7,848 nt of DNA from NCBI GenBank assembly GCA_021807975.1, contig JAKBCJ010000208.1:1-7848 (forward strand), written 5' to 3'. The DNA comes from Pseudomonadota bacterium. Lineage in GTDB: Bacteria; Pseudomonadota; Alphaproteobacteria; Acetobacterales; Acetobacteraceae. The notes under the pieces are model-generated. The model was not told where the DNA came from. It searched no databases and worked only from the letters and a program-made list of their open reading frames with translations. The translations under genes and the position numbers were made by a program. Positions 1 to 5,935 of this stretch are shown piece after piece. The stretch's first letter is position 1. Each line of letters opens with the position of its first letter.

Positions 1-129
1 CCGACGATCGTGCGGCTGCCGGGTATTGGGCTGGATATCGACCACCCGGCGGATTTGCGGGCGTTCATGGCGGCAATGCCGCGGGTGCCGACGCGGACGC
101 TGACGTTGCTGGAGCAGTTCGGGTTTTGA
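1..129 (+). CDS. C-terminal fragment of a CofC/FbiD-like nucleotidyltransferase (partial, 5' end outside window)
   Basis: Only the last 42 residues are present, in frame from base 1 to a TGA at 127-129. The fragment contains PGIGLDIDHPADLRAF followed by a proline/threonine-rich tail. An (L/C)DIDxPxDL segment near the C-terminus is typical of the CofC/FbiD family, which activates 2-phospho-L-lactate or phosphoenolpyruvate with GTP during assembly of the deazaflavin coenzyme F420. Other MobA-like or GlmU-like nucleotidyltransferases can end in a similar 'D.D.p.D' segment, so the name is provisional. The catalytic N-terminal half is outside the window. The gene converges on the minus-strand block to its right. 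An inverted repeat begins at its stop codon. Confidence 0.5.
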   Translation, partial: PTIVRLPGIGLDIDHPADLRAFMAAMPRVPTRTLTLLEQFGF

Positions 130-155
130 GTTGAGGGCAACGGGCGATCAACTCA
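127..155. terminator. 8-bp perfect inverted repeat between convergent genes (possible terminator)
   Basis: TGAGTTGA (127-134) and TCAACTCA (148-155) are exact reverse complements around a 13-base loop. The left arm starts at the stop codon of the upstream plus-strand gene. The position between two convergent genes suits a bidirectional terminator. No T-run follows on either strand, so intrinsic termination would be weak, and the repeat could be fortuitous. Confidence 0.3.
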
Positions 156-188
156 TTGTCAAGGCGCTCACCACACTCGGCTAATCGT

Positions 189-851
189 TTAACCTGCTCG
201 GGGAAGGCCGAGAAAGCGTCGCAGGGCGTCACCTCCCCTCGTCTTTTTTGTCATGTGCGCGCGCCGAAATTCCGGGTTTCTATAACGAATGAAATTGTCT
301 GTTTCTGGCTCGTCCTCGAGATCGAATCGCGAAGCACCGCGTCCGATCACCAGGAGAGCCTCGCCGCTTCTTACTCGTTTAAGTAATGTCCCTTTGATCC
401 AATTGGTCATATTTGCGGTACTTTGAAGTTTTTTGTATAATCCATGTGGGGCTGCACTACCGGACGAATGGTAAGCTACGAGTTGAAGAATACAAATTCG
501 ATCCGCGTAGCTCGAGGGCCAGTCTGGCCCAAATGTGTCACGCGCCCATTTCGCCCCCGGATGGTTCAGGTAGGCTGGATCAAAGTAAACGTAAGGACTG
601 TTTCCCTTAAGATTTTCGCGCAATGTGCGACGAAAATCATCGTTTTCCGCCTCGTAGGGGACATCCATGTCGTCAAGCCCCGGATTTAGAAAGGCGACAA
701 ACGCGCGAGCTGTTCTAATAGGTCCATTCCAAGGCAGCGGGATGAGCCGTGTTTCGAAACCGCTTTGCGCAAGAAGGGTTGGATCATCCGAAGGATGGAC
801 ATTGTTCGACCCTAGGTCAGACCAGAACGAGATCAATTCATCTGTCGTCAT
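189..851 (-). CDS. Hypothetical protein, 220 aa, with weak uracil-DNA-glycosylase-fold-like motifs
   Basis: I do not recognise this as a named family. The start is the ATG at 851-849 because a strong SD, GGGAGGT (858-864), lies just upstream; an in-frame TTG at 923 lacks such support. The protein is soluble, with no signal peptide or membrane segment. Three short segments stand out: a hydrophobic strand ending in FLNPG (about residues 53-58), ICILQLVAYHS (119-129), and ALLVIGRGAS (165-174). Their order and spacing loosely recall the strand-loop motifs of uracil-DNA-glycosylase-like folds (GxNPG near the N-terminus, a later hydrophobic strand followed by G-x-A). This is inference and no catalytic assignment is made. 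It lies 83 bases downstream of the DUF1643 gene on the same strand, so co-transcription is likely. Its base composition is clearly more AT-rich than the genes to the right, which suggests horizontal acquisition. Confidence 0.75.
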   Translation of the reverse strand: MTTDELISFWSDLGSNNVHPSDDPTLLAQSGFETRLIPLPWNGPIRTARAFVAFLNPGLDDMDVPYEAENDDFRRTLRENLKGNSPYVYFDPAYLNHPGAKWARDTFGPDWPSSYADRICILQLVAYHSSGSAAPHGLYKKLQSTANMTNWIKGTLLKRVRSGEALLVIGRGASRFDLEDEPETDNFIRYRNPEFRRAHMTKKTRGGDALRRFLGLPRAG

Positions 852-857
852 CGTTGC

Positions 858-864
858 ACCTCCC
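858..864 (-). promoter_or_regulatory. Ribosome binding site that fixes the start of the 220-aa gene
   Basis: The minus strand reads GGGAGGT, 6 bases before the ATG at 851-849. This near-perfect SD argues against the upstream in-frame TTG at 923 and shortens the protein from 244 to 220 residues. Confidence 0.7.
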
Positions 865-934
865 GGGATTGGCCAAAAGTTCGCAAGCGGCGCCGCGGGC
901 CGAGCCGGATTCTCGAAATTCAAAAATCCGGCGC

Positions 935-1498
935 CTATCCCGGGTAATCCAGCGGTCGGAGCGTTCCGGGCAGGTAAAGCGGATGCTGCGGCGTTCCATC
1001 CTGCGTAAGGCGCAGGTACTTCAACCGAATCCCGGCGTCTTGTAACATTCGCACGACCTCCGCCGCGCGCGGACGGAGCGGCTTCGGCGGTAAACCATAA
1101 GCGAGTATGACGATGGACGATGCCCGGGCCATTTTCAGCAGTGCGGCATCGTTATCCGGACCGACAGCGTCCTTTACTTCCGTCAGGCGCTTACTGTCGG
1201 TAATGCGATAGGCATGAATATTGCCAACCAGTTGGCCGCCGTAACCCCAGCTACGAGCGAACCGACCGGTGCGAATAAGGGTCGGGTCGGCGTGTTCTAC
1301 TCCGGCAACCGATGGATTCATCAACAGGAACATCGCCAGCGGCAGTGCCGGATTCCATACCTCGGACAGTTCGTATCGATAGCGGCCGCACGCTGAAAAG
1401 CGGGCTGTGACGATCGAGTCAGACGGCCAGCGCGGCTTCGATTTCCCCCCGGGGTCGTGCGGCGCGGCATCGAACGAACCGCGGGTCTCATCGTTCAT
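935..1498 (-). CDS. DUF1643 domain-containing protein
   Basis: This 187-aa protein matches the DUF1643 pattern along its length: FSACGRYRYEL with a following W (about 34-48), AMFLLMNPSVAG (55-66), ADPTL (70-74), a GYGG-x(3)-GNIHAYR segment (85-98), SIVILAYG (128-135) and a C-terminal GTPQHPLYLPG (168-178). The LMNPS, DPT and HPLYL elements are the family hallmarks. The biochemical function of DUF1643 is not established; members occur scattered in bacteria and phages. The ATG at 1498 is chosen because GAGGA (1505-1509) precedes it by 6 bases; an alternative ATG at 1525, adding nine residues, has no visible SD. It is the first gene of a likely two-gene unit with the 220-aa protein. Family assignment is firm, function unknown. 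Confidence 0.85.
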   Translation of the reverse strand: MNDETRGSFDAAPHDPGGKSKPRWPSDSIVTARFSACGRYRYELSEVWNPALPLAMFLLMNPSVAGVEHADPTLIRTGRFARSWGYGGQLVGNIHAYRITDSKRLTEVKDAVGPDNDAALLKMARASSIVILAYGLPPKPLRPRAAEVVRMLQDAGIRLKYLRLTQDGTPQHPLYLPGTLRPLDYPG

Positions 1499-1717
1499 CG
1501 GCCATCCTCGATCCTCCGCGAACATCAGCGAAAACGCGGGGCGCGCGCTGACGCCCGTCGTGACGAAACTGGCCGCGAAAACCCCCCGGCCATGGAACGA
1601 TCCGCCCCGCCGGGTGCTTCAATTTAACGGCGTCAGGAAGGCCCCCCGTCCACGACAGCCGCCCCGCGGACGGCCGAGGCGTGGAAGAAGGGCCTTCGCC
1701 TGTCCCGAAGACCGGGT
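1499..1717. other. 219-base intergenic region upstream of the DUF1643 gene
   Basis: No credible gene is seen; the open frames here are shadows in GC-rich DNA. It should hold the promoter for the DUF1643 pair and the end of the glucosidase/ABM transcript. An AT-rich patch (about 1618-1628, minus strand TTAAATTGAAG) stands out and could contribute promoter elements, though no clean -35/-10 pair is found. On the minus strand CCGTCC and GGACGG (within about 1645-1676) could form a 6-bp stem without a T-run. These assignments are weak. Confidence 0.3.
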
Positions 1718-2029
1718 TCAGGTGGCCGGAGACAGTACGTGGATCACCCGGTTGGCGATCAGGTCCTTGGTCTTCGCCCCATAAGCGCGCATGTGCGGGG
1801 AGGCGGCGTGCGCGTTCAGGTGGTCCAGACTTTCCCATTTCTCGATCACCAGGAAGGTGTCCGCGCCGAATTTGGTCTGGAAGGCACCGATCCCGTCCGC
1901 ATCGACGGCCGGGCCGTATTCGATGCAGCCGGCCTCGGCATGGACGGCCGGCATGTTGGCGCGAAACGCCTCCAGGATCGCATCGCGATGTCCGGGCTTG
2001 GCGGTAATGATGGCGACAACGTGGATCAT
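1718..2029 (-). CDS. Antibiotic biosynthesis monooxygenase (ABM) domain protein, putative quinol monooxygenase
   Basis: At 103 aa this is the usual size of a single-domain ABM (dimeric ferredoxin-like fold, YgiN-like) protein. It opens with MIHVVAIITAKPGHRDAI, the first strand and helix, has the central EAGCIEYGPAVD (31-43), and ends with a strand FLVIEKWESLDHLNAH (59-74) followed by ASPHMRAY (76-83). The E-x-W-x-S ... H-x-x-S-P-H pattern is the signature of the family. Known members oxidise quinols or act on polyketides without a metal or flavin, while others have roles unrelated to oxidation, so the substrate here is unknown. The ATG overlaps the TGA of the alpha-glucosidase gene by four bases (ATGA), and AAGGAG (2040-2045) lies 10 bases upstream inside that gene. 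Translation is probably coupled. Confidence 0.88.
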   Translation of the reverse strand: MIHVVAIITAKPGHRDAILEAFRANMPAVHAEAGCIEYGPAVDADGIGAFQTKFGADTFLVIEKWESLDHLNAHAASPHMRAYGAKTKDLIANRVIHVLSPAT

Positions 2030-3687
2030 TGGTTCACTGCTCCTTGGTTTAGGCCGCGCGAGGGCGCGCCATCCCCATGATGCGTCAACTCGGCGTCGGC
2101 GCGAAGACCGACGGCGGCGAACATCGCGCCACAGGGCGGCAGATTCCCCGCGGCCGGGGTAAATCCACTCTCGGGCAGGGGGGTGATTTCGCCAAAACGG
2201 TCTGCATCGAACGCCACTTCGCGATCCGACAGATTGAAAACCGCCAGCACCCGCTGCCCGTCGTGCTCGCGCACAAAGCCCACCAGCGGCTCCGGCAACA
2301 CAACCGGCAGCAGCGTCCCGTGTATCAGCGCCGGCACGCCGCGCCGCCAGTGCAGGAACCGCCGGTATGCATGCAAAAGACTGTCCGGGTTCGCTTCCTG
2401 CCGATCGACAGCCATCGCCATGTGCGCAGCGGGCACCGGCAGCCATGGCACCCCTGTGGTGAACCCGCCATGCGGTGCCGAACCCGCCCATGGCATAGGC
2501 GTCCGGCTGCCGTCCCGCCCCCGGAACGCCGGCCAGTAGGCAATTCCGAACGGATCGCGCAGGTCCTGTTCGGCCAGGTCCGCTTCCGTCAGTCCCAGTT
2601 CCTCGCCCTGGTACAAACAGACACTGCCGCGTAACGACAGCAGCAATGCCATTAACAACCGGGCGAACGCCGGATCGCCGGACCCCCAGCGGCTGGCCGC
2701 GCGTTCGACATCGTGATTGCTGAACGACCAGCAGCGCCAGCCCTCGGATCGCGCCGCCTCATGCACCAGCGACGTTACCGCCGGCCAATCGAGACTGCCG
2801 CGCAACGGCTGCAGCGTATAGGCCATGTGCAACCGGTCGCCGCCGTCGGTGCAGGCTGCCACCCGTTCGAACGCGCCCGGCTGACTGGAAAACTCGCCCA
2901 GCGTCGCGGTGCCGGGATAGGCGTCCATCAATCCCCGGATGCGGGCCAGCAGACCCATCGCCTCGGGTTGCATCATGTCGCGGACGTGCTGCTGCATGCC
3001 GAACAGCTTGGCCGGGATTTCCCCCGAACCGGCGGCCGGCGGGTTCGGCCGCAGCGACTTGTCGTGCAGCAGGAAGTCGATCGCGTCCAGCCGGAATCCG
3101 TCCACACCGCGATCCAGCCAGAACCGCCCGGTTTCCAGCACCGCGTCCATCGCGGCGGGATGATGCAGGTTCAACGCTGGCTGATGGTTCAGAAAATGGT
3201 GCAGGTAATACTGCCGTCGCCGCGGTTCCCACGTCCATGCCGCCCCGCCGAACACCGACAGCCAGTTGTTGGGCGGGGTGCCATCCGGCCGGGGATCGGC
3301 CCAGACGTACCAGTCGGCCTTTGCCGACGCGCGGCCGGAGCGGCTGTCCAGAAACCAGGCATGCCGGTCGGACGTATGGCTCCAGACCTGATCGATCAGC
3401 ACCTTCAGACCCAGCGCCCGGGCGCGGGCCAGCAGGGCATCGAAATCGGCTATGGTTCCGAAAATCGGGTCCACGGTTCGGTAGTCCGCCACATCGTAGC
3501 CGAAATCCCGCTGCGGCGAGGCAAAGAACGGGCACAGCCAGATCGCGTCCACACCAAGCCGGGCAATGTAGTCCAGTTTGGCCGTCACACCCGGCAGATC
3601 GCCGATTCCGTCGCCGTTGCTGTCGAAGAAGCTGCGTGGGTAAATTTGATAGACAACCGCGCCGCGCCACCATTCCGAAGCCGTCAT
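2026..3687 (-). CDS. GH13 family alpha-glucosidase (oligosaccharide hydrolase)
   Basis: This 553-aa protein is a full-length GH13 enzyme without a signal peptide, so cytoplasmic. It should hydrolyse alpha-glucosidic bonds of imported maltose- or sucrose-type oligosaccharides, releasing glucose. Visible elements: QIYPRSF (14-20); a calcium-type loop DSNGDGIGD (22-30); region I DQVWSHTS (99-106); region II GFRLDAIDF (197-205) with nucleophile D201; region III TLGEFSSQ (262-269) with acid/base E265; region IV FSNHDVER (322-329) with H325 and D326; then a C-terminal beta domain. DQVWSHTSDRHAWF and GEF resemble the alphaproteobacterial AglA group (subfamily GH13_23); trehalulose or isomaltose hydrolase activity is an alternative. 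The start is firm: AGGAGG (3695-3700) lies 7 bases before the ATG. No sugar ABC transporter or regulator is nearby. The stop overlaps the start of the ABM gene. Confidence 0.93.
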   Translation of the reverse strand: MTASEWWRGAVVYQIYPRSFFDSNGDGIGDLPGVTAKLDYIARLGVDAIWLCPFFASPQRDFGYDVADYRTVDPIFGTIADFDALLARARALGLKVLIDQVWSHTSDRHAWFLDSRSGRASAKADWYVWADPRPDGTPPNNWLSVFGGAAWTWEPRRRQYYLHHFLNHQPALNLHHPAAMDAVLETGRFWLDRGVDGFRLDAIDFLLHDKSLRPNPPAAGSGEIPAKLFGMQQHVRDMMQPEAMGLLARIRGLMDAYPGTATLGEFSSQPGAFERVAACTDGGDRLHMAYTLQPLRGSLDWPAVTSLVHEAARSEGWRCWSFSNHDVERAASRWGSGDPAFARLLMALLLSLRGSVCLYQGEELGLTEADLAEQDLRDPFGIAYWPAFRGRDGSRTPMPWAGSAPHGGFTTGVPWLPVPAAHMAMAVDRQEANPDSLLHAYRRFLHWRRGVPALIHGTLLPVVLPEPLVGFVREHDGQRVLAVFNLSDREVAFDADRFGEITPLPESGFTPAAGNLPPCGAMFAAVGLRADAELTHHGDGAPSRGLNQGAVNQ

Positions 3688-3710
3688 CGAAAGTCCTCCT
3701 CACGTCTCCG

Positions 3711-3738
3711 TGTAGAGAACTCCCGTCGCCGAACTCAA
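3711..3738 (-). promoter_or_regulatory. Candidate promoter of the alpha-glucosidase/ABM unit
   Basis: On the minus strand TTGAGT (3733-3738, -35-like) and TCTACA (3711-3716, -10-like) are 16 bases apart, in the 118-base divergent gap before the glucosidase. The -10 is a poor match (3 of 6), so this is tentative. No obvious LacI-type operator palindrome is seen in the gap. Confidence 0.25.
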
Positions 3739-3805
3739 CAATGATCGCCCTTCAAGGCCCGGGCGGAATCGTTTATCACGCGCGCAAACCGATCAGGACG
3801 GGCTG

Positions 3806-4063
3806 ATGTCGAATTTCTCCACTATCGTCTTATTTCCTTTTATCGCCGCTTTTCTGATCTTTGTGCTGCGGTTCTATTCGCGTGAATCCGCATCCTCCAT
3901 GGCCAACCCCAGCTTCCTGCTGGGCGCTCTCACCGTTCTGCTCGCCGGCGGCTATCTGATTTTGCGGATCACCCTCGGCATGCCGTTTTATGCGTCGGTC
4001 GGCTTCGGATTGACCGGCGTGGGCCTGCTGGCCACGTCGATCTTCCGTATGTTCTTGATCTAG
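3806..4063 (+). CDS. Small membrane protein, 85 aa, three predicted transmembrane helices
   Basis: No family is recognised. The protein is almost entirely hydrophobic, with three likely membrane helices at about residues 5-23, 36-54 and 61-81. A short charged loop (RFYSRESAS, 22-30) links the first two. The start at 3806 is supported by AGGA (3795-3798) 7 bases upstream. It is divergent from the glucosidase (118-base gap) and convergent with the zinc-ribbon gene, with only 6 bases between stop codons. It is the only complete plus-strand gene in the window. A regular helix pattern, a good SD and a snug fit between neighbours support a real gene; the function is unknown. Confidence 0.72.
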   Translation: MSNFSTIVLFPFIAAFLIFVLRFYSRESASSMANPSFLLGALTVLLAGGYLILRITLGMPFYASVGFGLTGVGLLATSIFRMFLI

Positions 4064-4069
4064 ACCGGG

Positions 4070-4750
4070 CTACTTGCGGAACAGCCGCGACCAGAAGCCG
4101 GTCGTCGCGCGCTTTCCATGCGACACATGCGGCGCGCGGGCCGGGGGCGGCAGGGCGCTGCCAATCAGATGCCGTCCGATATCGCGGCCGGCGATCCGGG
4201 CGCGTTGAAAGCCTATGATCGCGCGGGCTAGTTCGTCCGGTTCCCGCGCCGTCAGTTCGTCGGCCCAGGCCTCTGCTGCCGCGAACATTCCCGCCCGCCG
4301 CATGGCATCCAGCCGTCGCAGCCCGGTTTCGATATCCACGGTATCGGCCCATAACGCCACGGCCGCGCCGCGCAGCGCTGCCGCCTCGGTCATCGCGGCC
4401 GCATCGTCCGCTGCCCAGGCCGCTTGCAACAAGGCCTCCGCCTGCTGCGCTCTATCGCCGAGGCGTTCGCAAATCAGCGCCCAGCGGCGGAATGGCACTG
4501 TCTCCTCCAGCGCGGTCGTGCTCAGCAGGCGGTATTCGTCCGATTTCACCACCGGTTCGGCGCTGGCCGGCAAGTCCGCCAAGGCCGGGGCGGCAGCGCC
4601 GCAGGACGGACACACCTGAATCCAGTTGCGCAACGTGGACCGGGCGGGTTCGCCGGGGCGCATATCCAGGTCGGGCGCGATTTCCGGCTGCGGTGCGCGA
4701 AACGCCGCTCGGCAGGGGCGGGCGCAGACGCCGCAGACAAGCTGGGTCAC
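4070..4750 (-). CDS. Zinc-ribbon protein with helical repeat region (DUF2225-like, tentative)
   Basis: This 226-aa protein starts with a likely zinc-binding module: C6-x2-C9 (then C13), and C47-P-S-C50, separated by about 37 residues that include DMRPGEPARST (29-39) and WIQVCPSCG. This layout (an early CxxC, a D-x-R-P segment, then CPxCG) resembles DUF2225-type proteins, but I hold that only as a likeness. Residues about 88-190 are alanine- and leucine-rich helices that could be TPR-like. The C-terminus is basic (SRLFRK). The GTG at 4750 is chosen because GGAGG (4758-4762) lies 7 bases before it; earlier in-frame starts would lie deep in the aminotransferase gene. GTGA overlaps the aminotransferase stop, implying coupled translation. 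A regulatory or scaffolding role is possible but not shown. Confidence 0.8.
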   Translation of the reverse strand: MTQLVCGVCARPCRAAFRAPQPEIAPDLDMRPGEPARSTLRNWIQVCPSCGAAAPALADLPASAEPVVKSDEYRLLSTTALEETVPFRRWALICERLGDRAQQAEALLQAAWAADDAAAMTEAAALRGAAVALWADTVDIETGLRRLDAMRRAGMFAAAEAWADELTAREPDELARAIIGFQRARIAGRDIGRHLIGSALPPPARAPHVSHGKRATTGFWSRLFRK

Positions 4751-5898
4751 GATCCGGCCTCCGCCCGCAGACCATCGCGCAGCCGCTGCATGGCCCGCTC
4801 CATCAAGCCGGCCGATTGGGCGAAACAAATCCGCAGATAGCCTTCGCCGGCATCGCCGAACGCAACACCGGGCGCGACGGCCACGCCGTGGCGGGTCACC
4901 AGTTTCTTCGCCAGAGCCAGGCTGTCCCGCAGCCCGTCGATCGCCACGAAGGCATAGAATGCCCCGGCCGGGGGCTGGTAACGCACGCCGTTCAGCCCGA
5001 GCAGCGCGGCGCTGGCTAAATCGCGTCCGGCGGAGCAGTGGGCGCGGAACGCGGCGACCGTCGCGGTGTCGCGCACAGCGGCCAGCCCGGCATGCTGGGT
5101 GAAGGGGGCAACGCCGGAATGCACGGCTTCCACGATGTCGGCGAACTGTTCGCCAGTACCCCCCGGCACCACAAGCCAGCCCAACCGCCAGCCGGTCATG
5201 ATCCAGGCCTTGGAAAAGCTGTTGCAGACAATGACCCGGTCCCCCGGTTCGGCGATATCCAGCAGCGACGGGGCCGCGTCCCGGCCATCGTAAACCAGCC
5301 GCGAATACACCTCATCGGATATGATCCAGGTGCCGTGCCGCTTGGCGATTGCATGGATGGCCCGCAATTCCGCTTCGGTCGCCGTCCAGCCCGTCGGGTT
5401 GCCGGGGGAGTTCAGAACCAGCGCCCGGGCGCCTTCCAGGATCGCGTCCAACCGATCCAGGTCCAGGCGAAATCCACCGTCTTCCGTCGGATCGAGGCCG
5501 ATCTGCTCTACCGCCGCACCGCGCAACCGCGCTGCATTGGCGATATTCGGCCATACCGGGCTGATGACGACCACACGATGCCCCGCCCGCACCACGGCGT
5601 TCATGGCGACGGAAATCGCCGCCATGCCGGATGCGGTTACCTGGATGCGGCTTTCCGCCACCGGATTGGCGTGCAGCCCGGTCAGGTAGTCGGCCAGTGC
5701 CTGGCGCAGTGCCGGCAGGCCGCGCACGTCGGGGTAGCGCGTTTGACCATCGTTCAATGCCCGGATGGCGGCGTCCCTGGCCGCCAGCGGGCTGGGACGG
5801 TCGGACTCGCCGAAACACAGGAAATCGACGTCCGGGGTGGCAAAAGCCAGCCGAGCGACCTCGACGATGCGGGAGGCGGGGATAAAGGTGAGGTCCAT
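4747..5898 (-). CDS. Fold-type I (class I/II) PLP-dependent aminotransferase
   Basis: This 383-aa protein has all the hallmarks of the aspartate aminotransferase superfamily. Numbered from the ATG at 5898: YPDVRGLPALRQALA (55-69), a cofactor-stacking SPVWPN (113-118), NSPGNPTGW (163-171) with the asparagine N167 that contacts the PLP ring, SDEVYSRLVY (194-203) with D195 and Y198, NSFSKAWIMTGWRLGW (226-241) with Schiff-base lysine K230 and phosphate-binding R238, and GYLRICFA (353-360) with carboxylate-binding R356. It transfers an amino group between an amino acid and a 2-oxo acid in the cytoplasm; the substrate cannot be read from the sequence. A GTG at 5907 would add three residues; neither start has a clear SD, unlike its neighbours. 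It lies 37 bases after the DUF2167 gene and overlaps the zinc-ribbon gene by 4 bases. Confidence 0.93.
   Translation of the reverse strand: MDLTFIPASRIVEVARLAFATPDVDFLCFGESDRPSPLAARDAAIRALNDGQTRYPDVRGLPALRQALADYLTGLHANPVAESRIQVTASGMAAISVAMNAVVRAGHRVVVISPVWPNIANAARLRGAAVEQIGLDPTEDGGFRLDLDRLDAILEGARALVLNSPGNPTGWTATEAELRAIHAIAKRHGTWIISDEVYSRLVYDGRDAAPSLLDIAEPGDRVIVCNSFSKAWIMTGWRLGWLVVPGGTGEQFADIVEAVHSGVAPFTQHAGLAAVRDTATVAAFRAHCSAGRDLASAALLGLNGVRYQPPAGAFYAFVAIDGLRDSLALAKKLVTRHGVAVAPGVAFGDAGEGYLRICFAQSAGLMERAMQRLRDGLRAEAGS
4758..4762 (-). promoter_or_regulatory. Ribosome binding site that fixes the GTG start of the zinc-ribbon gene
   Basis: The minus strand reads GGAGG 7 bases before the GTG at 4750, inside the end of the aminotransferase gene. 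It favours a 226-residue protein over a 252-residue version with a non-conserved-looking extension. Confidence 0.65.
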
Positions 5899-5935
5899 GG
5901 TGTCCACAAAGGAAATGTATGCCGCCGCCGGGGAA

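Noticed and set aside
423..441. Plus-strand TTGAAG and a perfect TATAAT near 423-441
   Set aside because: The spacing is only 7 bases and the site is inside a minus-strand coding region; a chance match in AT-richer DNA.
1681..1717. Possible intrinsic terminator after the ABM gene (GAAG-GCC-CTTC on the minus strand)
   Set aside because: The stem is only 4 bp with a 3-base loop and no real T-run; too weak to annotate.
1407..1838. Overlapping open frames on both strands across the gap before the DUF1643 gene
   Set aside because: Compositionally biased products (proline, arginine, glycine), no SD, no recognisable motif, and they overlap the ends of better-supported genes.
1718..2491. A long minus-strand frame (257 codons) that extends the ABM protein upstream
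   Set aside because: The first 154 codons lie inside the GH13 gene in another frame and give arginine/alanine/glycine-rich nonsense; the SD and family length put the start at 2029.
2713..3744. Long plus-strand open frame of 343 codons opposite the alpha-glucosidase
   Set aside because: It is antisense to a clear GH13 gene, and its proline/arginine/glutamine-rich product is typical of the mirror frame of GC-rich coding DNA.
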